From assembly GCA_902634405.1 (NCBI GenBank), contig CACPJY010000009.1:1-56000 (forward strand): 56,000 nt of DNA, given 5' to 3'. Position 1 is the first letter of the stretch. Each line of letters begins with the position of its first letter. Made by a program: the position numbers and the translations under genes. The notes below the pieces were generated by a model. It searched no databases. It was not told where the DNA came from and saw nothing but the letters and a program-made list of their open reading frames with translations. This stretch comes from an uncultured Synechococcaceae cyanobacterium (lineage in GTDB: Bacteria > Cyanobacteriota > Cyanobacteriia > PCC-6307 > Cyanobiaceae). Shown here piece after piece: positions 1-8,614 of the stretch.

Positions 1-2
1 CG

Positions 3-74
3 GTAAAAACAGGATCGACTGAAGCACTTTCCTCATCTGAAGCCTTAAGGACCCTCACAATGGCACAAACATGA
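3..74 (+). CDS. 3' end of an upstream gene (partial, unidentified)
   Basis: A reading frame open to the left edge runs to a TGA at 72-74 and covers 23 residues. Its stop overlaps the ATG of the next gene by 4 nt (ATGA), the usual arrangement of translationally coupled genes, which is the main reason to believe it. The visible tail is Ser/Thr/Ala-rich and shows no recognisable motif, so the product cannot be named. Confidence 0.45.
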   Translation, partial: VKTGSTEALSSSEALRTLTMAQT

Positions 75-460
75 ATCAAACTGAGACTCTTGTTGGCATT
101 GATGAAGTACAGAAGTCTTTGAATCGATCAAGAGCTTCCGTCTACAGATATACAAATACTGACCCGCGCAATTTAAATCCTCCGTTTAATCCCCGTAAAT
201 TAAACCCTGAATTTAGGAGTGACCTAAAGGATCCATTGCTATTTCACCCAAATGAAATAGCTAGATTTGCTAAAGATGTCCTTAGGATTAAGGAAGTTAC
301 AGTTGAAGTACTAACCTCCCCTTCAACTGCTACTCAGCAGGTCCTCGCTTCGATTTTAGATGAATTAAGAGTAATTAGGCTACATTTGGAGGGTTTAAAA
401 ATTACCCCGACGACACTCTCTAACATTCATAATAAAGAAGATCATCGTCCGGCAGCTTAG
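71..460 (+). CDS. Small HTH-like conserved protein
   Basis: Protein of 129 aa. The N-terminal part (residues about 8-30, GIDEVQKSLNRSRASVYRYT) looks like a MerR/excisionase-type helix-turn-helix with a recognition helix. Residues 50-72 (LKDPLLFHPNEIARFAKDVL) resemble the 'wing' of site-specific DNA-binding adaptor proteins. It overlaps the upstream gene by ATGA, so the two are probably co-translated and may act together. No catalytic motif is visible. The DNA-binding role is inferred from sequence pattern only. Confidence 0.75.
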   Translation: MNQTETLVGIDEVQKSLNRSRASVYRYTNTDPRNLNPPFNPRKLNPEFRSDLKDPLLFHPNEIARFAKDVLRIKEVTVEVLTSPSTATQQVLASILDELRVIRLHLEGLKITPTTLSNIHNKEDHRPAA

Positions 461-574
461 TTTTTCACCTCAACCAAAATCATTTTTCCCATATCTGAGA
501 GTATTCTTCGTTTTTCAAGCTTTACCTAATCAATTGAATACTTTTTCGGATATACCTCTCTTCTTTTTTATTTA

Positions 575-874
575 ATGGATTCAGAACAAGGCTCTGTTCC
601 AGTTATCTCATCTCCAAGCGAAGGAGGAACAGATTTTTCTGTTGATGATGTAATTACGGCGAGCGACACTGAAGACCCCTACAGTATTGGCAAGCAATCT
701 GTTGCCCTACTTGGTTTACTTGTTGCCATCGCGACAATTGCGATCCCTTTAGTTGCGGTCCTCACAGATCGACTCAAAGGAGGAGAAACCATAGTTCCTA
801 CTGTTCTGAAAAGGAATGGATCTAAGCCCACTTCCCCCATCTCCTTCCCCAGGTCTAGTCAATCTGGTAGTTGA
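575..874 (+). CDS. Small single-pass membrane protein, unknown function
   Basis: Protein of 99 aa with an acidic, Ser-rich N-terminus and one hydrophobic segment at about residues 42-64 ([20 protein letters not shown]), followed by a basic patch. It starts with ATG at 575 and runs 59 nt into the pyrophosphatase gene in a different frame, an unusually long same-strand overlap. The membrane segment followed by a charged tail argues for a real gene, but I do not recognise the family. The C-terminal 20 residues lie inside the overlap. Confidence 0.6.
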   Translation: MDSEQGSVPVISSPSEGGTDFSVDDVITASDTEDPYSIGKQSVALLGLLVAIATIAIPLVAVLTDRLKGGETIVPTVLKRNGSKPTSPISFPRSSQSGS

Positions 875-1331
875 AATTCCTGCAGGGAGCAGGAATAAAT
901 ATGAATATTCTTCAAAGGCTGGAGTTATGGCCTTGGATAGGGTATTGCATTCTTCCGTTCGCTACCCTTTTGACTATGGGTTTATACCTAATACTCTTGC
1001 GGATGATGGGGCTCCCCTTGATGCAATGGTGATTATGGAGGAACCCACATTCGCAGGTTGTTTGATTAAAGCTAGACCAATAGGAGTATTAGATATGCTT
1101 GATTCTGGCGCATATGATGGAAAGGTTTTGTGTGTCCCTGTCGCCGATCCACGGCAAAGGGCTATTAAAAGTATTCGACAGATAGCTTCTAATCAATTAG
1201 AAGATGTAGCTGAATTTTTCCGCACTTATAAGAGTCTTGAGGGTCGTGTTGTGGTTATTTCTGGCTGGAGAGACCATGAAGCAGTAGAACCTTTGCTGAA
1301 ACAATGTATTAATGCAGCCCAGAAAAAATAA
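816..1331 (+). CDS. ppa: Inorganic pyrophosphatase family I, altered active site
   Basis: Soluble family I pyrophosphatase (PPi + H2O to 2 Pi), 171 aa, full length. The start at 816 aligns with the family N-terminus (MDLS...GL.N..VEIPAGS). Relative to the E. coli enzyme (offset one residue) E20, K28, R42, Y54, D64, D69, D96, D101 and K103 are all present. The second Asp of the DGDPxD motif is replaced: the sequence reads DGAPLD, with Ala66 at the position of E. coli Asp67, a catalytic and metal-binding residue. Activity may therefore be low or absent although the fold is conserved. The gene overlaps the end of the small membrane protein gene by 59 nt. Confidence 0.92.
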   Translation: MDLSPLPPSPSPGLVNLVVEIPAGSRNKYEYSSKAGVMALDRVLHSSVRYPFDYGFIPNTLADDGAPLDAMVIMEEPTFAGCLIKARPIGVLDMLDSGAYDGKVLCVPVADPRQRAIKSIRQIASNQLEDVAEFFRTYKSLEGRVVVISGWRDHEAVEPLLKQCINAAQKK

Positions 1332-1399
1332 TAAAATATCAACCTAGTTAAAATTGATTAATGGAAACCTATAATTAGTTTTATGCAACTCTCAATGCT

Positions 1400-1753
1400 A
1401 TGAATCAACTCTTTAGTTATTCAAAATGTTCGACATGCAGGAAGGCTATCTCATGGTTAAGGGAGAACAACATAGCTTTTGATTTGTTTGACATAGTAGA
1501 ACAAACTCCTAGTAGAAGTATTTTGATTAAGGCCATCGAATCTCTTGAAAATAGGAAAAAGATCTTTAACACAAGCGGTAAGAGCTATAGGGAACAAGGG
1601 GCAAGTAGATTTAATCAAATGAGTGATAGTCAAGTTTTAGATTCACTTGTGGCTGATGGTAAGCTGATAAAAAGACCTTTATTTGTCGGTGAAGAAAATA
1701 AAATATTGGTTGGCTTTAATCCTGATGCTTGGGCTGAGAAGTTGTTGCACTGA
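1400..1753 (+). CDS. ArsC/Spx/MgsR family thioredoxin-fold protein
   Basis: Protein of 117 aa with the N-terminal CXXC of the Spx/MgsR branch (C10-S-T-C13) and the ArsC-family blocks INTSGKSYRE-like (residues 52-60) and LIKRPLFV (residues 91-98). Family members are arsenate reductases or redox-sensing RNA polymerase regulators. The CXXC and lack of an arsenic cluster nearby fit the Spx-like group better, but this cannot be decided from sequence alone. The 3' end overlaps the convergent gene by 38 nt. Confidence 0.85.
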   Translation: MNQLFSYSKCSTCRKAISWLRENNIAFDLFDIVEQTPSRSILIKAIESLENRKKIFNTSGKSYREQGASRFNQMSDSQVLDSLVADGKLIKRPLFVGEENKILVGFNPDAWAEKLLH

Positions 1754-3221
1754 AGTTTAGGCCATCTAATTCAGTTATCAACTCATCGACTCCTCCTTGA
1801 TCTTTTAGTTGTTTAAAGCTAGATCGCTTGATGTCTTCCAGAAAGGTAATTAAAAGGATTTGGCTACGTTCCATTACTGGTTCCGTCTCAATTGCTTTAG
1901 CAAGTTCTTCCCAGAATCTATCAATAGTGTTGATGCCTAGCCTCTCCAATTTCATATCTTTGCGACCAATGTTTTGGCCAGTACTTTTAGAAAGCTCGAT
2001 AATTGCGTCTATCATTCCAGTAGCTAGTTGCTTGCTAAGAGCAGATTCTGCTTGTTCAATAACAATAAAGTCTTTAAAAGGAGAAGGTTTGATTGTGTTC
2101 TCGATACTTTTTTGAAACGCATGCTCTAACAGAGCTATGAGCTGTGGTCTCATTCCAGGGCCTATTTGAGTCAAAATGAGTGGTATCCAAAGCCTTATTA
2201 ATTCAGCTATTTCACTTCCTTTGTCTTGTTCAACTGATTGATGGCTGCGAAGACTCCTTATTTGATCTGGTAGTTGAGGAGACCTAATCAGATTTTGAAC
2301 CGCGTCTACTATTCGTAGTGTAATTACTTCGAAAATTTCTAGTGCAAGCAGCGCTACAACTCCTCTACTAATAACTGCTCGTAGTGGCTCCATTTGTATT
2401 AGCTTTGCCCTGGACAAGCGAGCAGTTACGGGGAATATCCTTAATGGTCTCCAAAATGGTAAAAGTAAAGGGATGTCTACCCATCTTCTTAGTAGTACAT
2501 CACTCCAAGTAATTCTTGGGAATCTTTTTTTAAGACGAATCGATCTTATTATTATATCTAATAGGAAGAGAATAATAAAAGGTGTGTCTATTTTCCATGT
2601 TATGTCTTTGTTATTACCATTCTTGTCTAGGACTCTAGAATAGCTACTTGCAATGATCGGGTTCACATCCCTGATCCAAAAGATCCTTTCTTTTTCCCAA
2701 CCTACACTCTGTAAATATTTACTATTAAGCAAAATTTGAGACGCCTCTATGTGTGATTGAGAATCTGTTCTTTGACGAAGAGTGGCTTTTAGCTTTTCTT
2801 GTCTTTCAATTTGGCTGGAATCTAAAAAAGAATAGTTGTTTAATAGTTTATCTGTAATACTTGCTTGTTTAATAATTAGTTGACGTGTGCTTGGATTGCT
2901 TAGACCTTTTCGTAAAGCATTCCTATCTAGGAGCTCGAAATTTTTTAAATATGCAGTGGTCTGATTGTTGGGAATTATTCCTTTTATAGGATCGTAGAAC
3001 TTCGTTATATCAGGCAGCCACTGCCAAGGAAGTACTCTAGATAGTGTTGGGAGAGGATATACCTTGCTTTGAAGGAAGTTATTTCTTAAAGGGAGGTAAG
3101 TGATATCAAAGATGACCCAGATCAGATTTCCAGTAGCTATAACCGCTACAAGTTGATTCCACCGATTCCAGAATGATTGGTTTTTAGGTGGTGGTAACCC
3201 TTGCCAGCGTGGACGGATCAT
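1716..3221 (-). CDS. Conserved membrane protein, ion-channel-like central segment
   Basis: Protein of 501 aa. Hydrophobic segments lie at about residues 21-45, 213-229, 247-263 and 282-303. The central part (230-275) has an Arg/Lys ladder alternating with hydrophobics (RRWVDIPLLLPFWRPLRIFP), resembling the S4 region of voltage-sensor proteins. The C-terminal 160 residues are soluble, helical and charged. I do not recognise a named family; it looks like a cyanobacterial conserved protein. It is convergent with the ArsC-like gene (38-nt overlap) and divergent from lepB, with about 70 nt between their starts. Confidence 0.7.
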   Translation of the reverse strand: MIRPRWQGLPPPKNQSFWNRWNQLVAVIATGNLIWVIFDITYLPLRNNFLQSKVYPLPTLSRVLPWQWLPDITKFYDPIKGIIPNNQTTAYLKNFELLDRNALRKGLSNPSTRQLIIKQASITDKLLNNYSFLDSSQIERQEKLKATLRQRTDSQSHIEASQILLNSKYLQSVGWEKERIFWIRDVNPIIASSYSRVLDKNGNNKDITWKIDTPFIILFLLDIIIRSIRLKKRFPRITWSDVLLRRWVDIPLLLPFWRPLRIFPVTARLSRAKLIQMEPLRAVISRGVVALLALEIFEVITLRIVDAVQNLIRSPQLPDQIRSLRSHQSVEQDKGSEIAELIRLWIPLILTQIGPGMRPQLIALLEHAFQKSIENTIKPSPFKDFIVIEQAESALSKQLATGMIDAIIELSKSTGQNIGRKDMKLERLGINTIDRFWEELAKAIETEPVMERSQILLITFLEDIKRSSFKQLKDQGGVDELITELDGLNFSATTSQPKHQD

Positions 3222-3290
3222 GAGAAGAGATATACCTCAGAAGTTATCTTTTGGACTTATCTTGGGAGAGTTGATAGTACTTAATTTAAG

Positions 3291-4007
3291 TTGTCTAATT
3301 CAAGTCAACAGCCTTTAGCGAGAAAAGCAAGCAAAGGCTGTGAAGAACCATCTCATCAAAGGTCTAATCAGTTTTGGGATTTCTGGGGACCAATATTTTT
3401 TACATTTGCTTTGTATTTTGGAATACGTCACTACATAGCTGAAGCTAGATATATCCCATCTGGGTCCATGCTTCCGGGTCTGCAGATTCAGGATCGTCTA
3501 ATAATTGAAAAGATGACATATCTAAGGAGGTCTCCAAAGCGTGGTGAGATTGTTGTTTTTAATTCTCCTTATGCGTTTGATTCGGTTTTAGGAGAATCCA
3601 CTTCAAAGTCTCCAACGAGGTGTTTTTTTGTAAATCTTCCAATTGTATCCTTAATACCTGGCTTAAGTAGCCAGGCTTGTGATGCATATATCAAAAGAGT
3701 GGTTGCGGTTCCTGGAGATAATGTTTTTGTGAATTCTCAAGGAAAGGTTTTCTTAAATGGTCTTAAAGTTGAAGAGTCTTATGTTCTTCCTCAGAATTTT
3801 TGTCCATTAGATAAATTTGGGATTGGCACGTGCCGATCTGTAGATTTATTGGTACCTAATAAACATGTTTTAGTTCTTGGAGATAATCGAAGAAATAGTT
3901 GGGATAGTCGCTTTTGGCCTGGAGGATCGTTGTTGCCTGAACAAGAAATAATTGGTCGTGCAATTTGGAGGTTTTGGCCTTTTAAAAGGATTGGGATCCT
4001 TAACTGA
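3291..4007 (+). CDS. lepB: Signal peptidase I
   Basis: Type I leader peptidase that removes signal peptides at the outer face of the cytoplasmic or thylakoid membrane. It has 238 aa with an N-terminal membrane segment (residues 28-48) and the Ser/Lys dyad: S59 in PSGSM and K135 in IKRVVAVPGD. The late box GDNRRNSWDSR is also present. The start codon is TTG at 3291, because no ATG fits upstream of the membrane segment. The 3' end overlaps the convergent dihydroorotase-like gene by 8 nt. Confidence 0.93.
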   Translation: MSNSSQQPLARKASKGCEEPSHQRSNQFWDFWGPIFFTFALYFGIRHYIAEARYIPSGSMLPGLQIQDRLIIEKMTYLRRSPKRGEIVVFNSPYAFDSVLGESTSKSPTRCFFVNLPIVSLIPGLSSQACDAYIKRVVAVPGDNVFVNSQGKVFLNGLKVEESYVLPQNFCPLDKFGIGTCRSVDLLVPNKHVLVLGDNRRNSWDSRFWPGGSLLPEQEIIGRAIWRFWPFKRIGILN

Positions 4008-5256
4008 TTAGACCACAGGAAACAACTTTGCCAGTTATCTCTTTTTGAAGCCAAGGTTGGTTGGCTGCATTCCCAAACTTCAGAAGTTGTCTATTTGCCG
4101 TCCATTTCTTTTCTGGATCAAATAAAATCCATCGCCTACTATTAATTGCCAACCTCTCTTCAGGTAGATTAAGCATCTTTGATGGCCCAAAGCTTAATGC
4201 ATTCCAAAGCTGTTCTATAGACCACTTAGATTCTGAAATAAGTGTTTGCCATAAGGATGGTAAAACAAGTTCATGCCCAACCAGTCCAGCTTGACGTTTA
4301 TCAATTGGCAATTGCATTTCTTCTTCGTCTATAGGAATTGCATGAACGGCGACGGCTGTGAGAACATTTTTTTGAAAAGCATCTATTAAGGCTTCTCTAT
4401 CTTCCGAACTCCCAAGTGATGGAGTTACTCTCCATCCAGGTTCAGAAGGAGAAAGTTGATTGTTATCTGCAACCAAATGCCACCAACAAACACTTGCCAT
4501 AGGTTTTGTTTTACAAGTAGTAAGTAATTTCACACTCTCCGCTGTAGCAAGATTCATTAATCGAATATTCCTTTCTGGGTATTGTCTTTGAAGTTCAATT
4601 ATTTGTTGAAGGGGGAGGGTTTCGCTGGCTACTGGGTCAGGGGGCCATCCAGCCCTAAGAGTTGCCACTCCTTCTCGTACTATTCCATTCCCTTGGATCT
4701 CTCCGTCTCGTGGGGCCACTAGAATTGGGGCACCACCCATCTCGCCAAGTAATAATCCTCTTTGTAATAAAACCAATGGCAACATTAAGTCGTCTTCTGC
4801 AAGGCCTATGGCCCCGTGTTTTATTAGATCTGAATGAGGAGACAGGTCTGACCCTTGACCATTTTTGCTAAAACTTCCCCAAAGATGAATAGCTACATCA
4901 CTTTTGATGTCCTTGAAACCTTGTAATCTTTCAGGCCGGTCACGCCATGAAGGACTACGTGGAAGAAGTGCTACCTGACCATAGCCAGATGCTGCTGCTG
5001 TTTTGCGAAGGCTATCAATTGTTTCTACGCGATTATTTATAGGGTCTTCAAGAACTGAGTGGGGATCTACTAAGCAGGGTGCTAGAAGTTTCTTCTTGGC
5101 AGCTTGGGGTTCCAAACCTATTTTTTTCGCACTTGCCCTTGCTTCTTCTCCAAAGGCTTTGATTTGTCCATTAATAATTAATGCAGCATCGTTGGTGACT
5201 GATTGATTTGATCCGTGAAGTATGCGGGTAGGGTCGAGTAGTAAGGAATTAGTCAT
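4000..5256 (-). CDS. Dihydroorotase-like amidohydrolase, probably non-catalytic
   Basis: Protein of 418 aa with the overall layout of class I dihydroorotase (PyrC/AllB amidohydrolases), but the metal-binding motifs are eroded. The DxHxH motif reads D64-P-H66-S-V. The usual metal-binding His region reads APRDGE (181-186), HxST is replaced by ATAES (237-241), and the terminal DHAPH motif is replaced by VHAIPI (304-309). The substrate-side motif NPPLRS survives as TPSLGS (278-283). This resembles the inactive dihydroorotase homologues that pair structurally with aspartate transcarbamoylase in some bacteria; that partnership is inference. It lies just downstream of the phosphatase gene (6-nt gap), so the two are probably co-transcribed. 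Confidence 0.85.
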   Translation of the reverse strand: MTNSLLLDPTRILHGSNQSVTNDAALIINGQIKAFGEEARASAKKIGLEPQAAKKKLLAPCLVDPHSVLEDPINNRVETIDSLRKTAAASGYGQVALLPRSPSWRDRPERLQGFKDIKSDVAIHLWGSFSKNGQGSDLSPHSDLIKHGAIGLAEDDLMLPLVLLQRGLLLGEMGGAPILVAPRDGEIQGNGIVREGVATLRAGWPPDPVASETLPLQQIIELQRQYPERNIRLMNLATAESVKLLTTCKTKPMASVCWWHLVADNNQLSPSEPGWRVTPSLGSSEDREALIDAFQKNVLTAVAVHAIPIDEEEMQLPIDKRQAGLVGHELVLPSLWQTLISESKWSIEQLWNALSFGPSKMLNLPEERLAINSRRWILFDPEKKWTANRQLLKFGNAANQPWLQKEITGKVVSCGLIS

Positions 5257-5262
5257 AAGATT

Positions 5263-6618
5263 TCAGAGAGCTCCAGCGGCTGTGCAATCAAGTAAGCCTC
5301 CAAGATGAGAGGTGAGGTTTAGACAGGTGATTACCATAGGTTGGCTGGAATCTTGTGGAATGTCGATAAGTGTCACTCCTCCATTGCCCTGCTTGATCAT
5401 CCAAATATCTGCATGTTTAAGACCTAGTAAGTGGCAGATAATTGTTTTGTTTACTGCATCGTGAGCAACTACTAGTGCAGTTCCTTCAGATGGAAGATTT
5501 GTACTAATACTTTCAAAAGACTCAACTGATCTTTCCCAAACATCTTGGATGGTTTCGCCTTCTGGCATTTGCACTTTTTCAGGAGAATCTTTCCATTTAT
5601 CAAGGAGTTCTGGCCATTCCTGATGGATTTCTTTTTCTAGTTTTCCTTCCCAAAGGCCATGGCCAATCTCAACTAGACCATTTTTTAACTCAAGATTGAT
5701 TTGTGAATGAGACTCCAAAATTTTGTTAGCAGTTTGTGTGGGCCTTTTCATTGAGCTGCTGAAGGCTTTCCCGATTTTTACATCTTTAAGGAAATCCCTT
5801 GCAGCAGAAGCTTGGACAAGTCCATTAGTGTTTAATGGAATGTCTATTTGACCTTGAAAACGACCTTCACGGTTCCAGTTTGTTTCACCGTGCCGAACAA
5901 GGATGATTCTTCGTGCAACCCCCTGACTTGGAAGTGTTTTGCTCAAGTGTGCTGTACTGTTTAGGCATTCAATTTGAACTTTATAGGGCTCTTTATTACT
6001 CGGTATCAAATTTAATACACAGAGAGATGCATTCTCTAGCCTGAGTTTTCTAAAAGTATGTTCAGGTCTCCCCAAGAGTTCTATTATCAGACATCTAAGA
6101 ATGGCGTTGTGCCCAACAACTAAAACAGTTTGATTCTTTTCAAGAGGGTGAACCTTAACCAGCTTGTTGATGAAATCTGCTGCTTGATTCATGAGCGCAG
6201 ATAGAGGCTTGAAGCTTTCACTATCTTTGGTGAAAGTCAGATCTTCTGGGCTCTGTCGCCAGGTTTTGTAGTCTTGTGGAAATTTTGCTTTTGCTTCCTC
6301 AACTGTCATTCCGCTCCATGGAGTTAGATCTATCTCCAAAAGGTCATCATCAAAAATTGGAGATAGCAGACAATTGCTTGCCCCCAGGATCCTCTCGGTT
6401 GTCGCAGCAGCCCTCTTTAATGGAGAACTGTAGATTGCATCAAGTTTGATCTCTCTTAATGCCTCTCCAGTTTTTGTTGCTTGTTCATGTCCGTTTGGAG
6501 TAAGAATTGAACAGTCACTACGACCTTGGATACGACTTTCTTTATTGAAGCTGCTCTGTCCATGGCGAACGAGAAGAAGACGAAGAGTCACCTTGTATAA
6601 ACATTTGGCAGAAGCCAT
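5263..6618 (-). CDS. Tandem histidine phosphatase (phosphoglycerate mutase-like)
   Basis: Protein of 451 aa made of two complete histidine-phosphatase domains. Domain 1 has RHG 18-20, acid/base E95 and H170 (VVGHNAI). Domain 2 has RHGE 242-245, E317 and H386 (VVAHDAV). Both catalytic sets look intact, so this is a true two-site enzyme. Two-domain members occur in cyanobacteria and are usually annotated phosphoglycerate mutase; some relatives are phosphoserine or other small-phosphate phosphatases, so the substrate is uncertain. A GTG nine codons downstream of the ATG (at the VTLRLLLVRHG segment) is an alternative start closer to the domain edge. Confidence 0.88.
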   Translation of the reverse strand: MASAKCLYKVTLRLLLVRHGQSSFNKESRIQGRSDCSILTPNGHEQATKTGEALREIKLDAIYSSPLKRAAATTERILGASNCLLSPIFDDDLLEIDLTPWSGMTVEEAKAKFPQDYKTWRQSPEDLTFTKDSESFKPLSALMNQAADFINKLVKVHPLEKNQTVLVVGHNAILRCLIIELLGRPEHTFRKLRLENASLCVLNLIPSNKEPYKVQIECLNSTAHLSKTLPSQGVARRIILVRHGETNWNREGRFQGQIDIPLNTNGLVQASAARDFLKDVKIGKAFSSSMKRPTQTANKILESHSQINLELKNGLVEIGHGLWEGKLEKEIHQEWPELLDKWKDSPEKVQMPEGETIQDVWERSVESFESISTNLPSEGTALVVAHDAVNKTIICHLLGLKHADIWMIKQGNGGVTLIDIPQDSSQPMVITCLNLTSHLGGLLDCTAAGAL

Positions 6619-6697
6619 CGTATGGGGCGATCTGTCTCACTATTGTTTTTTTGAAGAATTTAGGTCTTATTGATTACCGATTTTTGGTTAACCCCCT

Positions 6698-8056
6698 ATG
6701 CGAAGAGTAACTCCTCTCTGGAAAGTTTTAGTAGCTCTGACCTCAACTCTATTGGCATTAGCCATATGGGGAAAGGGATTACAAGATAGTTTTAGCAGAC
6801 CTTCGGTAGCTCCAAGACTCTCAATAAACCAGCAGGAGATAGCCCTTTTAGCAGAACCATCCCTGCCAAAGTTTTTGAAACCGATATTGGCGGGTTCGGA
6901 ACCAAAAAATGCTCTTAAAGATGCTCTTTTTGCTATTCCTGCCGAGCAAATGGATGAGCGTCAGCAGTTGATCTTGATAACAATTGATAGTTCCTTGACA
7001 GATCGTTATTCAATCTTGGAGGAACCCCTCAAGGACAGTCGCTTCTTCTCCGTCCAAAGGGAATTGCGTGCTTTTAAGAAGGGTTTAGACATTGATGAAG
7101 ACAGTATTTATGAATCAACAAAAGTAAATGGTGATTTTTTACTTTCCAGGCTTGCATGTGAAGCAATTGGAGGAGAGCAGAAACAGTGTATTGATATAAG
7201 CGTTGCCAGGGACATGGCATTGAGACTGTCCTTTAGTCAGGGGTTCCCTGTGATAGCTGTTCTTCTCGGTGTCGGACTCTGTTTGCGTCAAACTTGGCTT
7301 TGGATTGGTAAAAGATCTCTCCCTTGGCCAGAACTCCTCTCGCCCCCTTTGACGGTTGTAGACATGGTGATCCTTGTGTCTGGAGGTTTTGTCGTGCTTG
7401 GGGAAGTAATAGCACCTGTAATAGTTTCTCCTTTAACGCAAGCAATAAGTGCTGGGTTCAATAGTCCACTTAGAGATTCTTTGATGATATTTGTAGGATA
7501 TTGTGCAATGGCATCTCCACCTCTTTTTATTTTAAGAAGACAATTAATTGGAATAGATAATTCACAAAAACCTTCTAATGGTTGGCTTCAATTTTATTTA
7601 AAGCTATGGCCATCCTCTTTGCTTGATGCTCTAAAGGGATGGCTGATGGTTTTGCCATTTGTATTGTTGGTTGGATGGTTGATGACTTTATTAATTGGAG
7701 ATCAGGGGGGAAGTAACCCATTACTTGGTTTGGTTCTTACTAGTAAAGACCCTTTATCCTTAACACTTCTAATTATAACAACGGTGGTTTTAGCGCCGCT
7801 GTTTGAAGAGACTGTGTTTCGAGGGGCTCTTTTACCAGTATTGGCTAGATCATTTGGGCGTTTTGGTGGCGTCTTGATTAGTGCAATAGTCTTTGGAATA
7901 GCTCACTTAAGTGTTGGTGAACTTCCTCCCCTAATAGTTTTAGGCATAGGTTTGGCTTTGTTAAGACTTAGCTCTGGCAGGTTATTACCTTGTGTGATGA
8001 TGCATGCATTGTGGAATGGAATTACTTTTCTTAATCTCATTATTCTAGGAAATTGA
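6698..8056 (+). CDS. CPBP family intramembrane metalloprotease
   Basis: Protein of 452 aa. An N-terminal membrane anchor (residues 8-25) is followed by a soluble stretch of about 150 aa, then a polytopic C-terminal half carrying the CAAX/Abi signature: EExxxR at about 370 (FEETVFRG), a His at about 401 (GIAHLS) and HxxxN near 435 (HALWNG). Family members cleave within or near membranes, and in plastids and cyanobacteria they are linked to photosynthetic membrane upkeep. The long soluble N-terminal domain has no recognised motif. It is divergent from the phosphatase gene. Confidence 0.88.
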   Translation: MRRVTPLWKVLVALTSTLLALAIWGKGLQDSFSRPSVAPRLSINQQEIALLAEPSLPKFLKPILAGSEPKNALKDALFAIPAEQMDERQQLILITIDSSLTDRYSILEEPLKDSRFFSVQRELRAFKKGLDIDEDSIYESTKVNGDFLLSRLACEAIGGEQKQCIDISVARDMALRLSFSQGFPVIAVLLGVGLCLRQTWLWIGKRSLPWPELLSPPLTVVDMVILVSGGFVVLGEVIAPVIVSPLTQAISAGFNSPLRDSLMIFVGYCAMASPPLFILRRQLIGIDNSQKPSNGWLQFYLKLWPSSLLDALKGWLMVLPFVLLVGWLMTLLIGDQGGSNPLLGLVLTSKDPLSLTLLIITTVVLAPLFEETVFRGALLPVLARSFGRFGGVLISAIVFGIAHLSVGELPPLIVLGIGLALLRLSSGRLLPCVMMHALWNGITFLNLIILGN

Positions 8057-8146
8057 AGTTATAAAATTTCTTACTTATTTTTCACTTATCAACCTTGCGT
8101 AGTCGTCTCAAGAATGGTTCACTACGGTTAACCTAAAATTTATCTT

Positions 8147-8614
8147 GTGTCTGCCGTTCCCCGGGTTGGGTCGGTATCTTCTGAACATTTTCCTTCTGGT
8201 TTGCGTTCAGCAGGACCCTTAGAGTTGATTCAAGGATCTCTTTCTGCAAGGAAGGTCGCTCGTCAATCACCTCTTCTTGCCAGTCTTCACAGGGCTGCTG
8301 ATGGTTCGCTCTTGGGTGCTCTAGTTGCTGTTGCTTTGATGTCTACTCTTACATTGCACTTGCAATATCGTTGGACAAATTCTTTTAGGAGAATAGAAGT
8401 TACTCGAAATTTAGTACTTCGTTTAACTGAATCAACGGCTTTGCTTGAAAGCGATCTTCTTGAGAGGATTAAATCACCTTATTCAATGGTCCGAACTAAA
8501 GCATCTAATCTTGTTTTTCTTGAACACCCGTCAACCATTAAAAGAAAAAACAATACTCGAGTTCTTCCAACTATTGGCGGACTCTTTGAAAACCATATTC
8601 GTTATGGCTACTGA
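8147..8614 (+). CDS. FtsL-like bitopic protein upstream of ftsI
   Basis: Protein of 155 aa starting with GTG at 8147. A cytoplasmic N-terminus of about 60 residues is followed by one membrane span (about 61-76, GALVAVALMSTLTLHL), then a helical periplasmic stretch rich in Leu heptads (NLVLRLTESTALLESDLLERI) and a basic tail. The topology, size and location directly before ftsI match FtsL, which sits before ftsI in many bacteria. The stop and the ftsI ATG overlap by 1 nt (TGATG), so synthesis is coupled. FtsL diverges too fast for a firm call; 'FtsL-like' is inference from topology and context. Confidence 0.75.
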   Translation: MSAVPRVGSVSSEHFPSGLRSAGPLELIQGSLSARKVARQSPLLASLHRAADGSLLGALVAVALMSTLTLHLQYRWTNSFRRIEVTRNLVLRLTESTALLESDLLERIKSPYSMVRTKASNLVFLEHPSTIKRKNNTRVLPTIGGLFENHIRYGY

